Assembly: GCA_045600045.1 (NCBI GenBank)
Contig: JAZRXD010000087.1
Span: 1-30,898 of the forward strand
Source: UBA1715 sp045600045
GTDB taxonomy: Bacteria > Bacteroidota > Bacteroidia > Bacteroidales > UBA1715
Direction: 5' to 3'
DNA length: 30,898 nt
This document shows, one piece after another, positions 17,172 through 24,348 of this stretch. Below the pieces are notes generated by a model, which was given only the letters and a program-made list of their open reading frames with translations, had not been told where the DNA came from and did not search any database. The first letter of the stretch is position 1. Every line of letters starts with the position of its first letter. A program made the translations under genes and the position numbers.

Positions 17172-17199
17172 TCTTCTTTCAAAGAACCATAATCTTTTT

Positions 17200-17207
17200 T
17201 ATTTTTG
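17200..17207 (+). promoter_or_regulatory. -7 element of the yicC-gmk operon
   Basis: TATTTTTG matches TAnnTTTG and lies 17 bases before the yicC ATG at 17225. The -33 region has no clear TTG. Confidence 0.55.
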
Positions 17208-17224
17208 TGAAAATTTAAATGATT

Positions 17225-18100
17225 ATGATTCAATCAATGACAGGCTACGGTAGAGCTGTGGCGGAATTAGCTGATAAAAATATTATTGTTGAAGTAAAGT
17301 CTCTCAATAGTAAACAGTTGGATTTGAACTCAAAAGTCACCTCTTTATATCGGGATAAGGATTTGGAAATCCGCAATTACATTTCATCAAAATTAGTTCG
17401 AGGAAAAGTTGATGTGTTTGTGTTTGTCGAAGCCAAAGAAAGCACCACCGAACGCACATTACAAGAATCGCTGTTCAAATCGTATTTCGAAAAAATCAAT
17501 ACTTTGGCAAAAGAATTAAATGCTGAAAATTTTTCGGCAATGGATGCGGTTTTGAGATTACCTGATGTTTGGTCGGTTGAGAATCAATCACTAGCAAGTG
17601 AAGATGAATGGAGCAAAGTTTTTCCTGCTGTTGTGGCTGCAACAGAAAAAATAGTTACTTATCGCAAACAAGAAGGCGAGGCGTTGGATCGTGATTTACG
17701 TGGAAATATCAAAACAATTACCGATTTGCTTGCAAGTATTGAACCGTTTGAGAAAAATCGTGTTCCAAAAATTCGAGAACGAATAGAGTCTGGTCTGCAA
17801 GATTTGATTGCGTCTGATAAAATAGACAAAAATCGATTAGAACAGGAAATGATTTTTTATTTGGAAAAACTTGATATCAACGAAGAAAAAGTTCGTTTGG
17901 CTCAACATTGCAAATATTTTATCGACACAATGGATTCAGAAGAATTTGCAGGTAAAAAATTGAATTTCATTGCTCAGGAAATGGGACGTGAAATCAATAC
18001 AATGGGCTCGAAATCAAATGATGCCGATATGCAACGTATTGTTGTTCAAATGAAAGATAATCTTGAAAAAATCAAAGAACAAGTTCTTAACGTTTTGTAG
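17225..18100 (+). CDS. yicC: YicC family protein (putative endoribonuclease)
   Basis: This 291-residue cytoplasmic protein starts MIQSMTGYGRA, the family's characteristic N-terminus. The ATG at 17225 was preferred to the one at 17219 because it gives this exact beginning. The YicC-like N domain continues with VEVKSLNSKQLDL. The DUF1732 C-terminal domain carries EKLDINEEKVRLAQH and NFIAQEMGREINTMGSKSN, both strongly conserved. E. coli YicC has been linked to RNA cleavage and small-RNA turnover, so an RNase role is likely by family. The guanylate kinase gene begins 2 bases after the stop, the usual yicC-gmk pairing. Confidence 0.93.
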   Translation: MIQSMTGYGRAVAELADKNIIVEVKSLNSKQLDLNSKVTSLYRDKDLEIRNYISSKLVRGKVDVFVFVEAKESTTERTLQESLFKSYFEKINTLAKELNAENFSAMDAVLRLPDVWSVENQSLASEDEWSKVFPAVVAATEKIVTYRKQEGEALDRDLRGNIKTITDLLASIEPFEKNRVPKIRERIESGLQDLIASDKIDKNRLEQEMIFYLEKLDINEEKVRLAQHCKYFIDTMDSEEFAGKKLNFIAQEMGREINTMGSKSNDADMQRIVVQMKDNLEKIKEQVLNVL

Positions 18101-18102
18101 TT

Positions 18103-18669
18103 ATGGCGGAAAATAAAATGATAATATTGTCGGCTCCGTCTGGATCGGGAAAATCGACAATTATCCAATATTTGTTGCAAAAAGGATTTCCGTTGGAGTT
18201 TTCTATTTCTGCTACAACTCGTTCTCCACGGGGCTCGGAGAAAAATGGCGTGGAATATTATTTCTATTCCGTTGATGAATTTAAACAGAAAATTCAAAAC
18301 AACGAATTCGTTGAATATGAGGAAGTTTACGAAAATAGATTTTATGGAACGTTAAAAGCAGAATGTGATAGAATTTGGCAAAAAGGAAACGTTATTGTGT
18401 TTGATGTTGATGTTGCCGGTGGAATGCGACTGAAAAAGTTATTTGGCGACAAGGCATTGTCGTTATTTATAAAGGCTCCGTCGGTGGAGGTGTTGCGGAA
18501 ACGTTTGGAAGGTCGTAAAACCGATTCAGCGGAGGAAATTCAGAAAAGATTAGATAAAGCGGCTTACGAAATGCAATTTGCCGACAAATTCGATAAAATT
18601 GTCGTGAACGATGATTTGAAGCGTGCTTGCAGCGACGCAGAACGTTTGCTAATTGATTTTTTGAAATAA
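18103..18669 (+). CDS. gmk: guanylate kinase
   Basis: This 188-residue cytoplasmic enzyme phosphorylates GMP to GDP with ATP and is essential for GTP and (p)ppGpp supply. The P-loop is APSGSGKST (residues 11-19). The GMP-binding segment SATTRSPRGSEKNGVEYYF is complete, and VDVAGG marks the second nucleotide-binding strand. The lid region around LRKRLEGRKTDS is present, and the length is typical of bacterial Gmk. It lies 2 bases after yicC with no promoter of its own. The -33 element of the next gene's promoter is embedded in its last codons. Confidence 0.96.
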   Translation: MAENKMIILSAPSGSGKSTIIQYLLQKGFPLEFSISATTRSPRGSEKNGVEYYFYSVDEFKQKIQNNEFVEYEEVYENRFYGTLKAECDRIWQKGNVIVFDVDVAGGMRLKKLFGDKALSLFIKAPSVEVLRKRLEGRKTDSAEEIQKRLDKAAYEMQFADKFDKIVVNDDLKRACSDAERLLIDFLK

Positions 18670-18690
18670 AAAAACATTTTCTTATTTTTG
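18660..18690 (+). promoter_or_regulatory. Bacteroidetes promoter, -33 TTTG and -7 TATTTTTG
   Basis: TTTG at 18660-18663 and TATTTTTG at 18683-18690 are 19 bases apart, the consensus spacing. The outer-membrane protein ATG is at 18714. The -33 element lies within the end of gmk. Confidence 0.75.
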
Positions 18691-18713
18691 TATAAATTTA
18701 AAAACTAATAAAA

Positions 18714-19532
18714 ATGAAGAAATTACTACTTATTCCAATGTTTGTTTTATTCGCAACTTCTGCAATTTTCGCACAAGGAACGATAAAAAACAATTCTTAT
18801 TTCAATTTAACCTGGGTTCGCCCAATTTCTGACTATGGAACTATTGTAGATCAAGCTGCTCCTAATAATCTTCTTAAATATTATAAGAATAAGGCTGGCG
18901 ATGATTTGCAACATTATAGTGGAGCATTGAATGTTGGTGCGAATTTCTATATTCACCCAATAGGTTGGGTTATCGAAGGTTTCAAAGCTGGTTTGTGTGT
19001 TGATTTCATTGACTTAGGTGTAGATTATTATCGTTTTTCCGATGCGATATTCGAAAACGGAAAGGCTGATACCACAAAATTTCAAGATTTGACAGCATCT
19101 TATTCGTTAAATGTTGGTGTTGTTGCAACTATTAGTCCGGCAAAGAATTTCTATATTGATTTGACGGCTAAACTTTGTCCAACTTTTGCTGTCAACTATT
19201 TTAGAATTCCTGCTTATGTAAAATATGGTTCAATAGCAACAAATGAAGTATTTGAATATAGAAATCCTAACTCGATTTGGAATGGTTACGACATTACTCC
19301 TGTTGATGCAGAAGATCCAATACCAGAGGCTTTCTATCCATCAAAAGAAGCCGAAGATACAGGTATAGGTTTGGGGTTGGATTATGCATTTGGTTTCAAT
19401 ATCCGTTATTCAAAAATTTCACTTGGTTGCGAATGGGTTTTAGGAAATATTAAATATTCATATGATTCTTGGAATGACCAAAAGGTTTACAATCAACGTT
19501 TGAAAGTAAAAATTGGTTTGTCTTTTGAATAA
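18714..19532 (+). CDS. putative outer-membrane beta-barrel protein
   Basis: This 272-residue protein begins with a clear signal peptide (MKKLLLIPMFVLFATSAIFA, cleavage before QG). The mature part shows alternating aromatic and hydrophobic strands separated by polar turns, for example ALNVGANFYIHPIGWVIEG and YSLNVGVVATISPAKNFYID. It ends KVKIGLSFE, with a terminal phenylalanine close to the C-terminus as in barrel-forming proteins. I do not recognise a specific family. It has a strong consensus promoter and is followed 64 bases later by a lipoprotein gene; together they may form a surface pair, but nothing in the sequence proves it. Confidence 0.7.
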   Translation: MKKLLLIPMFVLFATSAIFAQGTIKNNSYFNLTWVRPISDYGTIVDQAAPNNLLKYYKNKAGDDLQHYSGALNVGANFYIHPIGWVIEGFKAGLCVDFIDLGVDYYRFSDAIFENGKADTTKFQDLTASYSLNVGVVATISPAKNFYIDLTAKLCPTFAVNYFRIPAYVKYGSIATNEVFEYRNPNSIWNGYDITPVDAEDPIPEAFYPSKEAEDTGIGLGLDYAFGFNIRYSKISLGCEWVLGNIKYSYDSWNDQKVYNQRLKVKIGLSFE

Positions 19533-19596
19533 TTTGTGAAAATAAAATGGCATGATGTTTGCATTAGGTCGTTTTGTTTTTATAAAATTTAAAGTT

Positions 19597-20130
19597 ATGA
19601 AAAAATTATCTGTTTTATTTGCTTTTGCATTGTTTGGTTTTGTCTCATGCAATATTGGTGAAGATGGTCTTGATGGCGATGCGTATTTATGTTTAAATTG
19701 GAGTGACATAGAACCGTCGTATGTTGACGCTGGCGGCGTTGTCCCTTATGATTTTATATGGGATACTTATTACCGAACTAGACCAGGTATTTATACAATC
19801 CATTTTGAGTATAAGTATAAACATTCTTACAGTGATGTGATAGTTCCTTATGATGTTGATATTGAAGTTTGGATTGTTGAAGGCGAACCAGGAAGAACTA
19901 ATAATCGTAATGGAAAAGATGCCCGTGATGATGTGTTCTTTGATGTAACTTTGTATCCTGATGGCGAGATAGATTTCTTCGACAAAAAGGTTCGAAAAAG
20001 CGATTTAGAGGTATATAAACGTGATTTGCCAGAAACAAAATCGTTGGTTCTTGAAAAATCGGAAGTTCAAGGTAAATATGGAATAAAATATTCCGTTTAT
20101 CAATTACCTGGATATGAGGTAGAAAAATAA
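19597..20130 (+). CDS. hypothetical lipoprotein
   Basis: This 177-residue protein starts at ATG 19597; an upstream ATG at 19552 would place 15 unrelated residues before the signal peptide. The N-terminus MKKLSVLFAFALFGFVSC is a lipoprotein signal with cysteine 18 as the lipidated residue. The following NIGEDGLDGD is acidic, as in Bacteroidetes surface-export signals, so the protein may be displayed outside the cell (inference). The mature domain is rich in aromatic and acidic residues with beta-like alternation (IYTIHFEYKYKHSY, VDIEVWIVEG). No known family was recognised. It may be co-transcribed with the outer-membrane protein upstream, and it ends at a strong terminator. Confidence 0.75.
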   Translation: MKKLSVLFAFALFGFVSCNIGEDGLDGDAYLCLNWSDIEPSYVDAGGVVPYDFIWDTYYRTRPGIYTIHFEYKYKHSYSDVIVPYDVDIEVWIVEGEPGRTNNRNGKDARDDVFFDVTLYPDGEIDFFDKKVRKSDLEVYKRDLPETKSLVLEKSEVQGKYGIKYSVYQLPGYEVEK

Positions 20131-20146
20131 AATCAAATAGTGATAA

Positions 20147-20180
20147 CAAAAAAGGCGATGAATTTTCATCGCCTTTTTTG
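20147..20180. terminator. strong bidirectional rho-independent terminator
   Basis: A perfect 16-base inverted repeat, CAAAAAAGGCGATGAA and its complement with two bases between, spans 20147-20180. The GC-rich core is flanked by A-runs on one side and T-runs on the other, so it works in both directions. It separates the lipoprotein gene from yebC. Confidence 0.95.
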
Positions 20181-20200
20181 TTTTATATCAAATTTTGTAT

Positions 20201-20917
20201 TTATGCGATATTCGTAAAAACGGCTTGAACGTCGTCGTCTTCTTCCAATCTGTCAATTAATTTGTCAATGTCAACCATTTGCTCTTCTGTGAATTCTTGG
20301 ACATCGTTTGGAATACGTTGAAGTTCGGCTTTTAATAATTCAACCTTACTGTCTTCCAATGCTTTTGCCATATTTCCAAAGTCTTTGAAATCAGCATAGA
20401 TGATTGCTATTCCTTCTTCGTCGTCGCTTTCGATAGTTTCAAGACCTGCGTCAATAAGATTTAGTTCTAATTCTTCTAAATCAAGTCCTTCTGTTTTTTT
20501 AATTTGAAAAACAGCTTTACGTGTAAACATATATTCAAAAGAACCAGTAGGAGCAAGTGAGCCACCTAATTTGTTGAAATATGATTTTACATTTGCTACA
20601 GTTCTTGTATTGTTGTCTGTTGCGCATTCAACAACTATTAAAACGCCGTGAGGGCCTTTGCCTTCATATACGATTTCAGTATAGTTTTCAACGTCTTTAC
20701 TTGTTGCACGTTTGATGGCTGCATCAATATTTGCTTTCGGCATGTTTTGTGCCTTTGCTGTCATGATTACAGTACGAAGTTTTGAATTCATTGAAGGATC
20801 TGGTCCTCCTTCTTTCGCTGCGATTGTTATACTTTTTGCCAATCGTGGAAATACACGTGACATTGTTCCCCAACGTTTTTCTTTTGCTGCTCGTCTATAT
20901 TCAAAAGCTCTTCCCAT
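20201..20917 (-). CDS. yebC: YebC/PmpR family protein
   Basis: This 238-residue cytoplasmic protein is of the YebC/TACO1 family. It was long annotated as a transcriptional regulator; more recent work on the family points to ribosome-associated help with proline-rich translation. The N-terminus MGRAFEYRRAAKEKRW and the segments SITIAAKEGGPDPSMNSKLR and AKAQNMPKANIDAAIKRA are highly conserved. The length and the three-domain pattern are normal, and the C-terminus is acidic. It follows the acidic-tail protein gene by 14 bases, so the two are probably one operon. It converges on the lipoprotein gene at a shared terminator. Confidence 0.93.
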   Translation of the reverse strand: MGRAFEYRRAAKEKRWGTMSRVFPRLAKSITIAAKEGGPDPSMNSKLRTVIMTAKAQNMPKANIDAAIKRATSKDVENYTEIVYEGKGPHGVLIVVECATDNNTRTVANVKSYFNKLGGSLAPTGSFEYMFTRKAVFQIKKTEGLDLEELELNLIDAGLETIESDDEEGIAIIYADFKDFGNMAKALEDSKVELLKAELQRIPNDVQEFTEEQMVDIDKLIDRLEEDDDVQAVFTNIA

Positions 20918-20931
20918 AAAAAATCTATTAA

Positions 20932-21381
20932 TTATTCAACATCATCTTCTTCGTCTTCTTCCGATTCTTCATCTGCGATGTTTTCTAGATCGTCATCGTC
21001 GTCATCATCTTCAGAATCGTCGAATTTAGGTTTTTTAACTTCGTCATCTTCCTCTTCTTCTTCGTCGTCTTCTTCCATTTTTAAATCGGCAGGTTTGTCC
21101 ATATTGTCCAAACCAAGATTCATTAAGTCTGAATCTTTAGAGAAGTCGTCGTCGTCAGCTGCACCGCTGTCGGTATCAATATATTCGTCCATACGAATCA
21201 TGTAGTAACGATCTTCCGTTTCGTAAGGCAAAGCGAATCGCTCTTGACCTGTTTTAGGGTCTGTGTACGAAATTAAAGAGTCTGCGAATCCATTTGGATA
21301 TAATTGGATAACTTGTTCCTGCAAAGCTTTGTCAAGTTTATCGAAATCTTTAATTACACGAGGTTTAGATTTTGATTGCAT
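20932..21381 (-). CDS. small protein with long acidic C-terminal tail
   Basis: This 149-residue protein starts at ATG 21381 (MQSKSKPRVIKDFDKL); the frame further upstream would need TTG. The first ~75 residues look folded (KLDKALQEQVIQLYPNGF, then TGQERFALPYETEDRYYMIRMDEY). The rest is low-complexity and almost wholly Asp, Glu and Ser, with several runs of acidic residues. The DNA shows matching imperfect GAT/GAA/GAC triplet repeats (about 20940-21080). I recall similar proteins next to yebC in Bacteroidetes but no assigned function. The tail could mimic nucleic acid or bind basic proteins or metals; this is a guess. A consensus -7 element precedes it. Confidence 0.8.
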   Translation of the reverse strand: MQSKSKPRVIKDFDKLDKALQEQVIQLYPNGFADSLISYTDPKTGQERFALPYETEDRYYMIRMDEYIDTDSGAADDDDFSKDSDLMNLGLDNMDKPADLKMEEDDEEEEEDDEVKKPKFDDSEDDDDDDDLENIADEESEEDEEDDVE

Positions 21382-21407
21382 ATTATTTAATTTTATCAAA
21401 TTGTGCC

Positions 21408-21437
21408 CAAAAATATAAAATACTATTCAAAAACAAA
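21408..21437 (-). promoter_or_regulatory. promoter of the acidic protein-yebC operon
   Basis: On the minus strand TTTG (21434-21437) and TATTTTTG (21408-21415) are separated by 18 bases. The ATG is at 21381, 26 bases downstream of the -7 element. Confidence 0.65.
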
Positions 21438-21450
21438 TAGTATGTGAAAA

Positions 21451-22830
21451 TTATCTCTGAATATTATTCATTATTTGTTTAGCAAGTGCGTTTGCTGCAT
21501 CCAAAGTTGAACTTTCTGCATAAATTCTAATGATAGGTTCGGTGTTGGATTTTCGTAAATGTACCCAACCTTCTGCAAAATCAATTTTTACGCCGTCAAT
21601 AGTGTTCACTTTTTCGTTTTTGTAAAGATTTGCGATGTTTGCTAAAATAGCATCAACATTTGTTTCTTGGGTAAGTTGAATTTTATTTTTGGAAATAACG
21701 TATTCTGGATAATTCTTACGTAATTCAGAACATTTCTTTCCTGATTTTGCCAACAAACTCAAGAATAAAGCGATTCCAACAAGTGCATCGCGTCCGTAAT
21801 GGATTTCAGGATAAATTACACCGCCATTTCCTTCGCCACCGATAACGGCGTTCGTTTCTTTCATTTTTGTAACAACATTTACTTCGCCAACAGCGGCGGC
21901 GTTGTATTCTTTGCCGTATTTTTTTGTTACATCAGATAAGGCTCTGGTTGATGATAGATTGCTTACGGTATTGCCAGGAGTGTGTTGTAATACGTAGTCG
22001 GAAATGGAAACTAATGTGTATTCTTCGCCGAACATTGTTCCGTCTTCGTTTATGATTGCAAGTCGGTCAACGTCAGGATCAACAACAAATCCAACATCAA
22101 CTTTGTTGTTTTTGATTGCAGCTGCAGTATCCACTAAATTTTCAGGGATTGGTTCCGGAGTGTGGGCGAATTTACCGGTTGCTTCGCAGTTAAGTTTTAG
22201 AATGTTTTTAACTCCTAATTTTTCTAATAATTCAGGAAGAATTAATCCACCAACTGAATTTACGCAGTCTATGGCAACCGTGAAGTTAGCTTTTTTTATT
22301 GCTTCCACGTCAACTAATGGCAAAGCAAGAACTTTTTCAATATGTCTTGTGTTGTATGTGTTGTTTGGTTCTATGGAACCAATCGAATCGATTTCGGAAT
22401 ATAGAAATTCGCTTTTTGCGGCCCGTTCCAAAACGTCTTTGCCTTCTTGGGCATTAAGGAATTCACCTTTGTTGTTTAATAATTTTAAGGCATTCCATTG
22501 CTTTGGATTGTGGCTTGCAGTAATAATGATTCCGCCGTCTGCTTTTTCTTCCGTTACAGCAATTTCAGTTGTAGGAGTTGTGGCTAAACCAATGTTGACA
22601 ACATTGAAACCAAGTGCAACAAGGGTTTGCATAACAAGATTGCTTACCATATCGCCGGAAAGGCGGGCGTCGCGTCCAACTACCACTTTGTTAGAACCAT
22701 TTTTTGTGTTGTCTTTTAACCAAGAACCGTAAGCTGATGCAAATGCAACAATGTCAACAGGAGTGAGGTTGTCCGATGTTTTCCCTCCAATTGTTCCTCT
22801 AATTCCAGAAATAGATTTTATTAAACTCAT
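21451..22830 (-). CDS. glmM: phosphoglucosamine mutase (phosphohexomutase family)
   Basis: This 459-residue enzyme is predicted to convert glucosamine-6-phosphate to glucosamine-1-phosphate for peptidoglycan and LPS precursors. The start MSLIKSISGIRGTIGG at ATG 22830 matches the family; upstream residues in the same frame look random. The catalytic phosphoserine is S106 in TASHNP (104-109). The metal-binding loop is DPDVDR (251-256), the sugar-binding loop is GEGNGG (332-337), and RKSNTEP near the C-terminus binds phosphate. The loop reads DPDVDR instead of the DGDGDR of E. coli GlmM, as in archaeal-type and Bacteroidetes members, so another hexose-phosphate substrate is possible. Confidence 0.88.
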   Translation of the reverse strand: MSLIKSISGIRGTIGGKTSDNLTPVDIVAFASAYGSWLKDNTKNGSNKVVVGRDARLSGDMVSNLVMQTLVALGFNVVNIGLATTPTTEIAVTEEKADGGIIITASHNPKQWNALKLLNNKGEFLNAQEGKDVLERAAKSEFLYSEIDSIGSIEPNNTYNTRHIEKVLALPLVDVEAIKKANFTVAIDCVNSVGGLILPELLEKLGVKNILKLNCEATGKFAHTPEPIPENLVDTAAAIKNNKVDVGFVVDPDVDRLAIINEDGTMFGEEYTLVSISDYVLQHTPGNTVSNLSSTRALSDVTKKYGKEYNAAAVGEVNVVTKMKETNAVIGGEGNGGVIYPEIHYGRDALVGIALFLSLLAKSGKKCSELRKNYPEYVISKNKIQLTQETNVDAILANIANLYKNEKVNTIDGVKIDFAEGWVHLRKSNTEPIIRIYAESSTLDAANALAKQIMNNIQR

Positions 22831-22918
22831 ATACTTGCAATTTTGTTGGCAAAAATGATAAATAAATTCATTTAACAATGAAAATCTCTATAAAAAATGC
22901 AGAATTGTTGATAAGCTT

Positions 22919-24298
22919 TTATTGTAGGAAGAAAAATTCAATTAATTCCGACAATTCCTTACTTGTAAAGTTGCTACCTGGTCCGGCTTCGGTACCTTCG
23001 TCAAAGAATGTGTTGATTGTATTCAAAAGTTCTGTCAAATCAATGTAATCGTTGTTGTCGGTGTCGCAAACTTTGAATTTCTTAGGAATTCGTTTGTAGA
23101 ATTGTTTGATAAGTGTTCCGCCGTTCAATAATTCTGGATAGAAACGGTATAGTTCGGCTTGTGAAAGTTTTTCACCTTTTGTTATACGTTCACGTAGTTC
23201 TGCTTCGGTCATACCTTTACCTTCCTCGTCGTGCCAAAAAGAACGTGTCATTCTTTCCTTGTCTTTGTAGTTCGGAATACCGTCGTTGTCATCGTCGAAC
23301 GGACAACCATTGGCAAAAACATCTACACCTTTAGGTGTGTAAGGACAGTCGTCTTCTGTCTCATCAATACCATCTTCGTCGGCATCCCAATAAACTTTGT
23401 AGTTTTCGTGGTTCATGTCGTCGAATTTTGATTTTCTTGGGAAATTTTCGATGTCAACAGTTACGCTGGCATACGCATATGAATATCCGTCGGGTAATTT
23501 TGAACCTTTACGTTTTCCTTCACCTTTGCTGGTAATGTCATCCAATGTGTTTGTGGCTGCAATATGATATTGGTAACCAATGTTGATTTTTGTTCCTTTT
23601 CCAATATTATATGTAATACCAAGTTCCAACGGAATAGTTGCAATAATAGGAGTGTAGTAATCTTTTTGATCGATGTTTTCAACTTGCAGTGCAGTTTCGT
23701 AATCGTAGTCGTGGTAAACTATAGAAGCTTGCGAAGCATTGTATTTTGATTCTGCCTGGTTTCGGAAGCTTCCGTCGCTCCACAAATAAAGCTTTTCTCC
23801 ATTGGAAAACCAATCACCGCGTGCTTCAGGACGTTGTAGAATAGAAACACCTAAACTTACGTATGGACTTAGAATTTTACTTCTACTTGAAACTGCTTGA
23901 ATATTTGAAAAATCATATTTCAAAAAAGCCCCGAATGAATTTACTTCTGTTTTGAAATCGAAATATGTTTGAATTTCAGGGTAGTAGCTGCTTCCTCGAA
24001 GTTCGCTGCGCAAATATCTAATTCCGAATTTCAGGAATGGAGTCATTTCTTGTAACATTTCGAAATGAACTGCGTTGCATCCAACCGAAAAGTTTGCTGG
24101 TTCGTTGTTTACAATATCACCGTGGTACGAAACAACGCCAAGTCCAAGATTCATTACAGGCAGTCGTAATTGACTTGGAAGGGGAGATTTGTCTAGTTGG
24201 ATTATTTTATCAAATTGCGAAAATTCTTCTTGCTTTTCTTGGGAAAAAGTAAGAAAAGGAGCGAAAAACAATATGGCAAATAAAATCTTGTTTTTCAT
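22919..24298 (-). CDS. outer-membrane beta-barrel protein with thrombospondin type-3 and EF-hand-like motifs
   Basis: This 459-residue protein starts at ATG 24298 with a signal peptide (MKNKILFAILFFAPFLTFSQ). Residues ~45-290 look like a porin-type or OmpA-like barrel (LGLGVVSYHGDIV, FGAFLKYDF, TKINIGYQYHIAAT). Then comes a calcium-binding thrombospondin-3-like segment (DADEDGIDETEDDCP, then DDDNDGIPNYKD, about 300-343). Near the end is a canonical EF-hand loop, D412-x-D414-x-N416-x-Y418-x-D420-x-x-E423. The peptidoglycan-binding OmpA domain that usually follows such repeats is absent. It is probably an outer-membrane protein with calcium-dependent stability. The SPOR gene ends 50 bases upstream, but this gene has its own -7 element. 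Confidence 0.78.
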   Translation of the reverse strand: MKNKILFAILFFAPFLTFSQEKQEEFSQFDKIIQLDKSPLPSQLRLPVMNLGLGVVSYHGDIVNNEPANFSVGCNAVHFEMLQEMTPFLKFGIRYLRSELRGSSYYPEIQTYFDFKTEVNSFGAFLKYDFSNIQAVSSRSKILSPYVSLGVSILQRPEARGDWFSNGEKLYLWSDGSFRNQAESKYNASQASIVYHDYDYETALQVENIDQKDYYTPIIATIPLELGITYNIGKGTKINIGYQYHIAATNTLDDITSKGEGKRKGSKLPDGYSYAYASVTVDIENFPRKSKFDDMNHENYKVYWDADEDGIDETEDDCPYTPKGVDVFANGCPFDDDNDGIPNYKDKERMTRSFWHDEEGKGMTEAELRERITKGEKLSQAELYRFYPELLNGGTLIKQFYKRIPKKFKVCDTDNNDYIDLTELLNTINTFFDEGTEAGPGSNFTSKELSELIEFFFLQ

Positions 24299-24316
24299 AA
24301 TTTCGTAAAACACTTA

Positions 24317-24347
24317 CAAATGTAGTGTTTTCCCTAGAAAAATACAA
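24317..24347 (-). promoter_or_regulatory. promoter of the barrel/EF-hand protein
   Basis: On the minus strand a TTG at 24345-24347 and TACATTTG at 24317-24324 are separated by 20 bases. The ATG is at 24298. Confidence 0.6.
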
Positions 24348-24348
24348 C

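Noticed and set aside
20978..21205. Poly-serine frame on the plus strand
   Set aside because: It is the antisense reading of the Asp/Glu-rich tail; low-complexity shadow.
22004..22732. 242-codon frame opposite glmM
   Set aside because: The phosphohexomutase on the minus strand has all catalytic motifs; the opposite frame has none.
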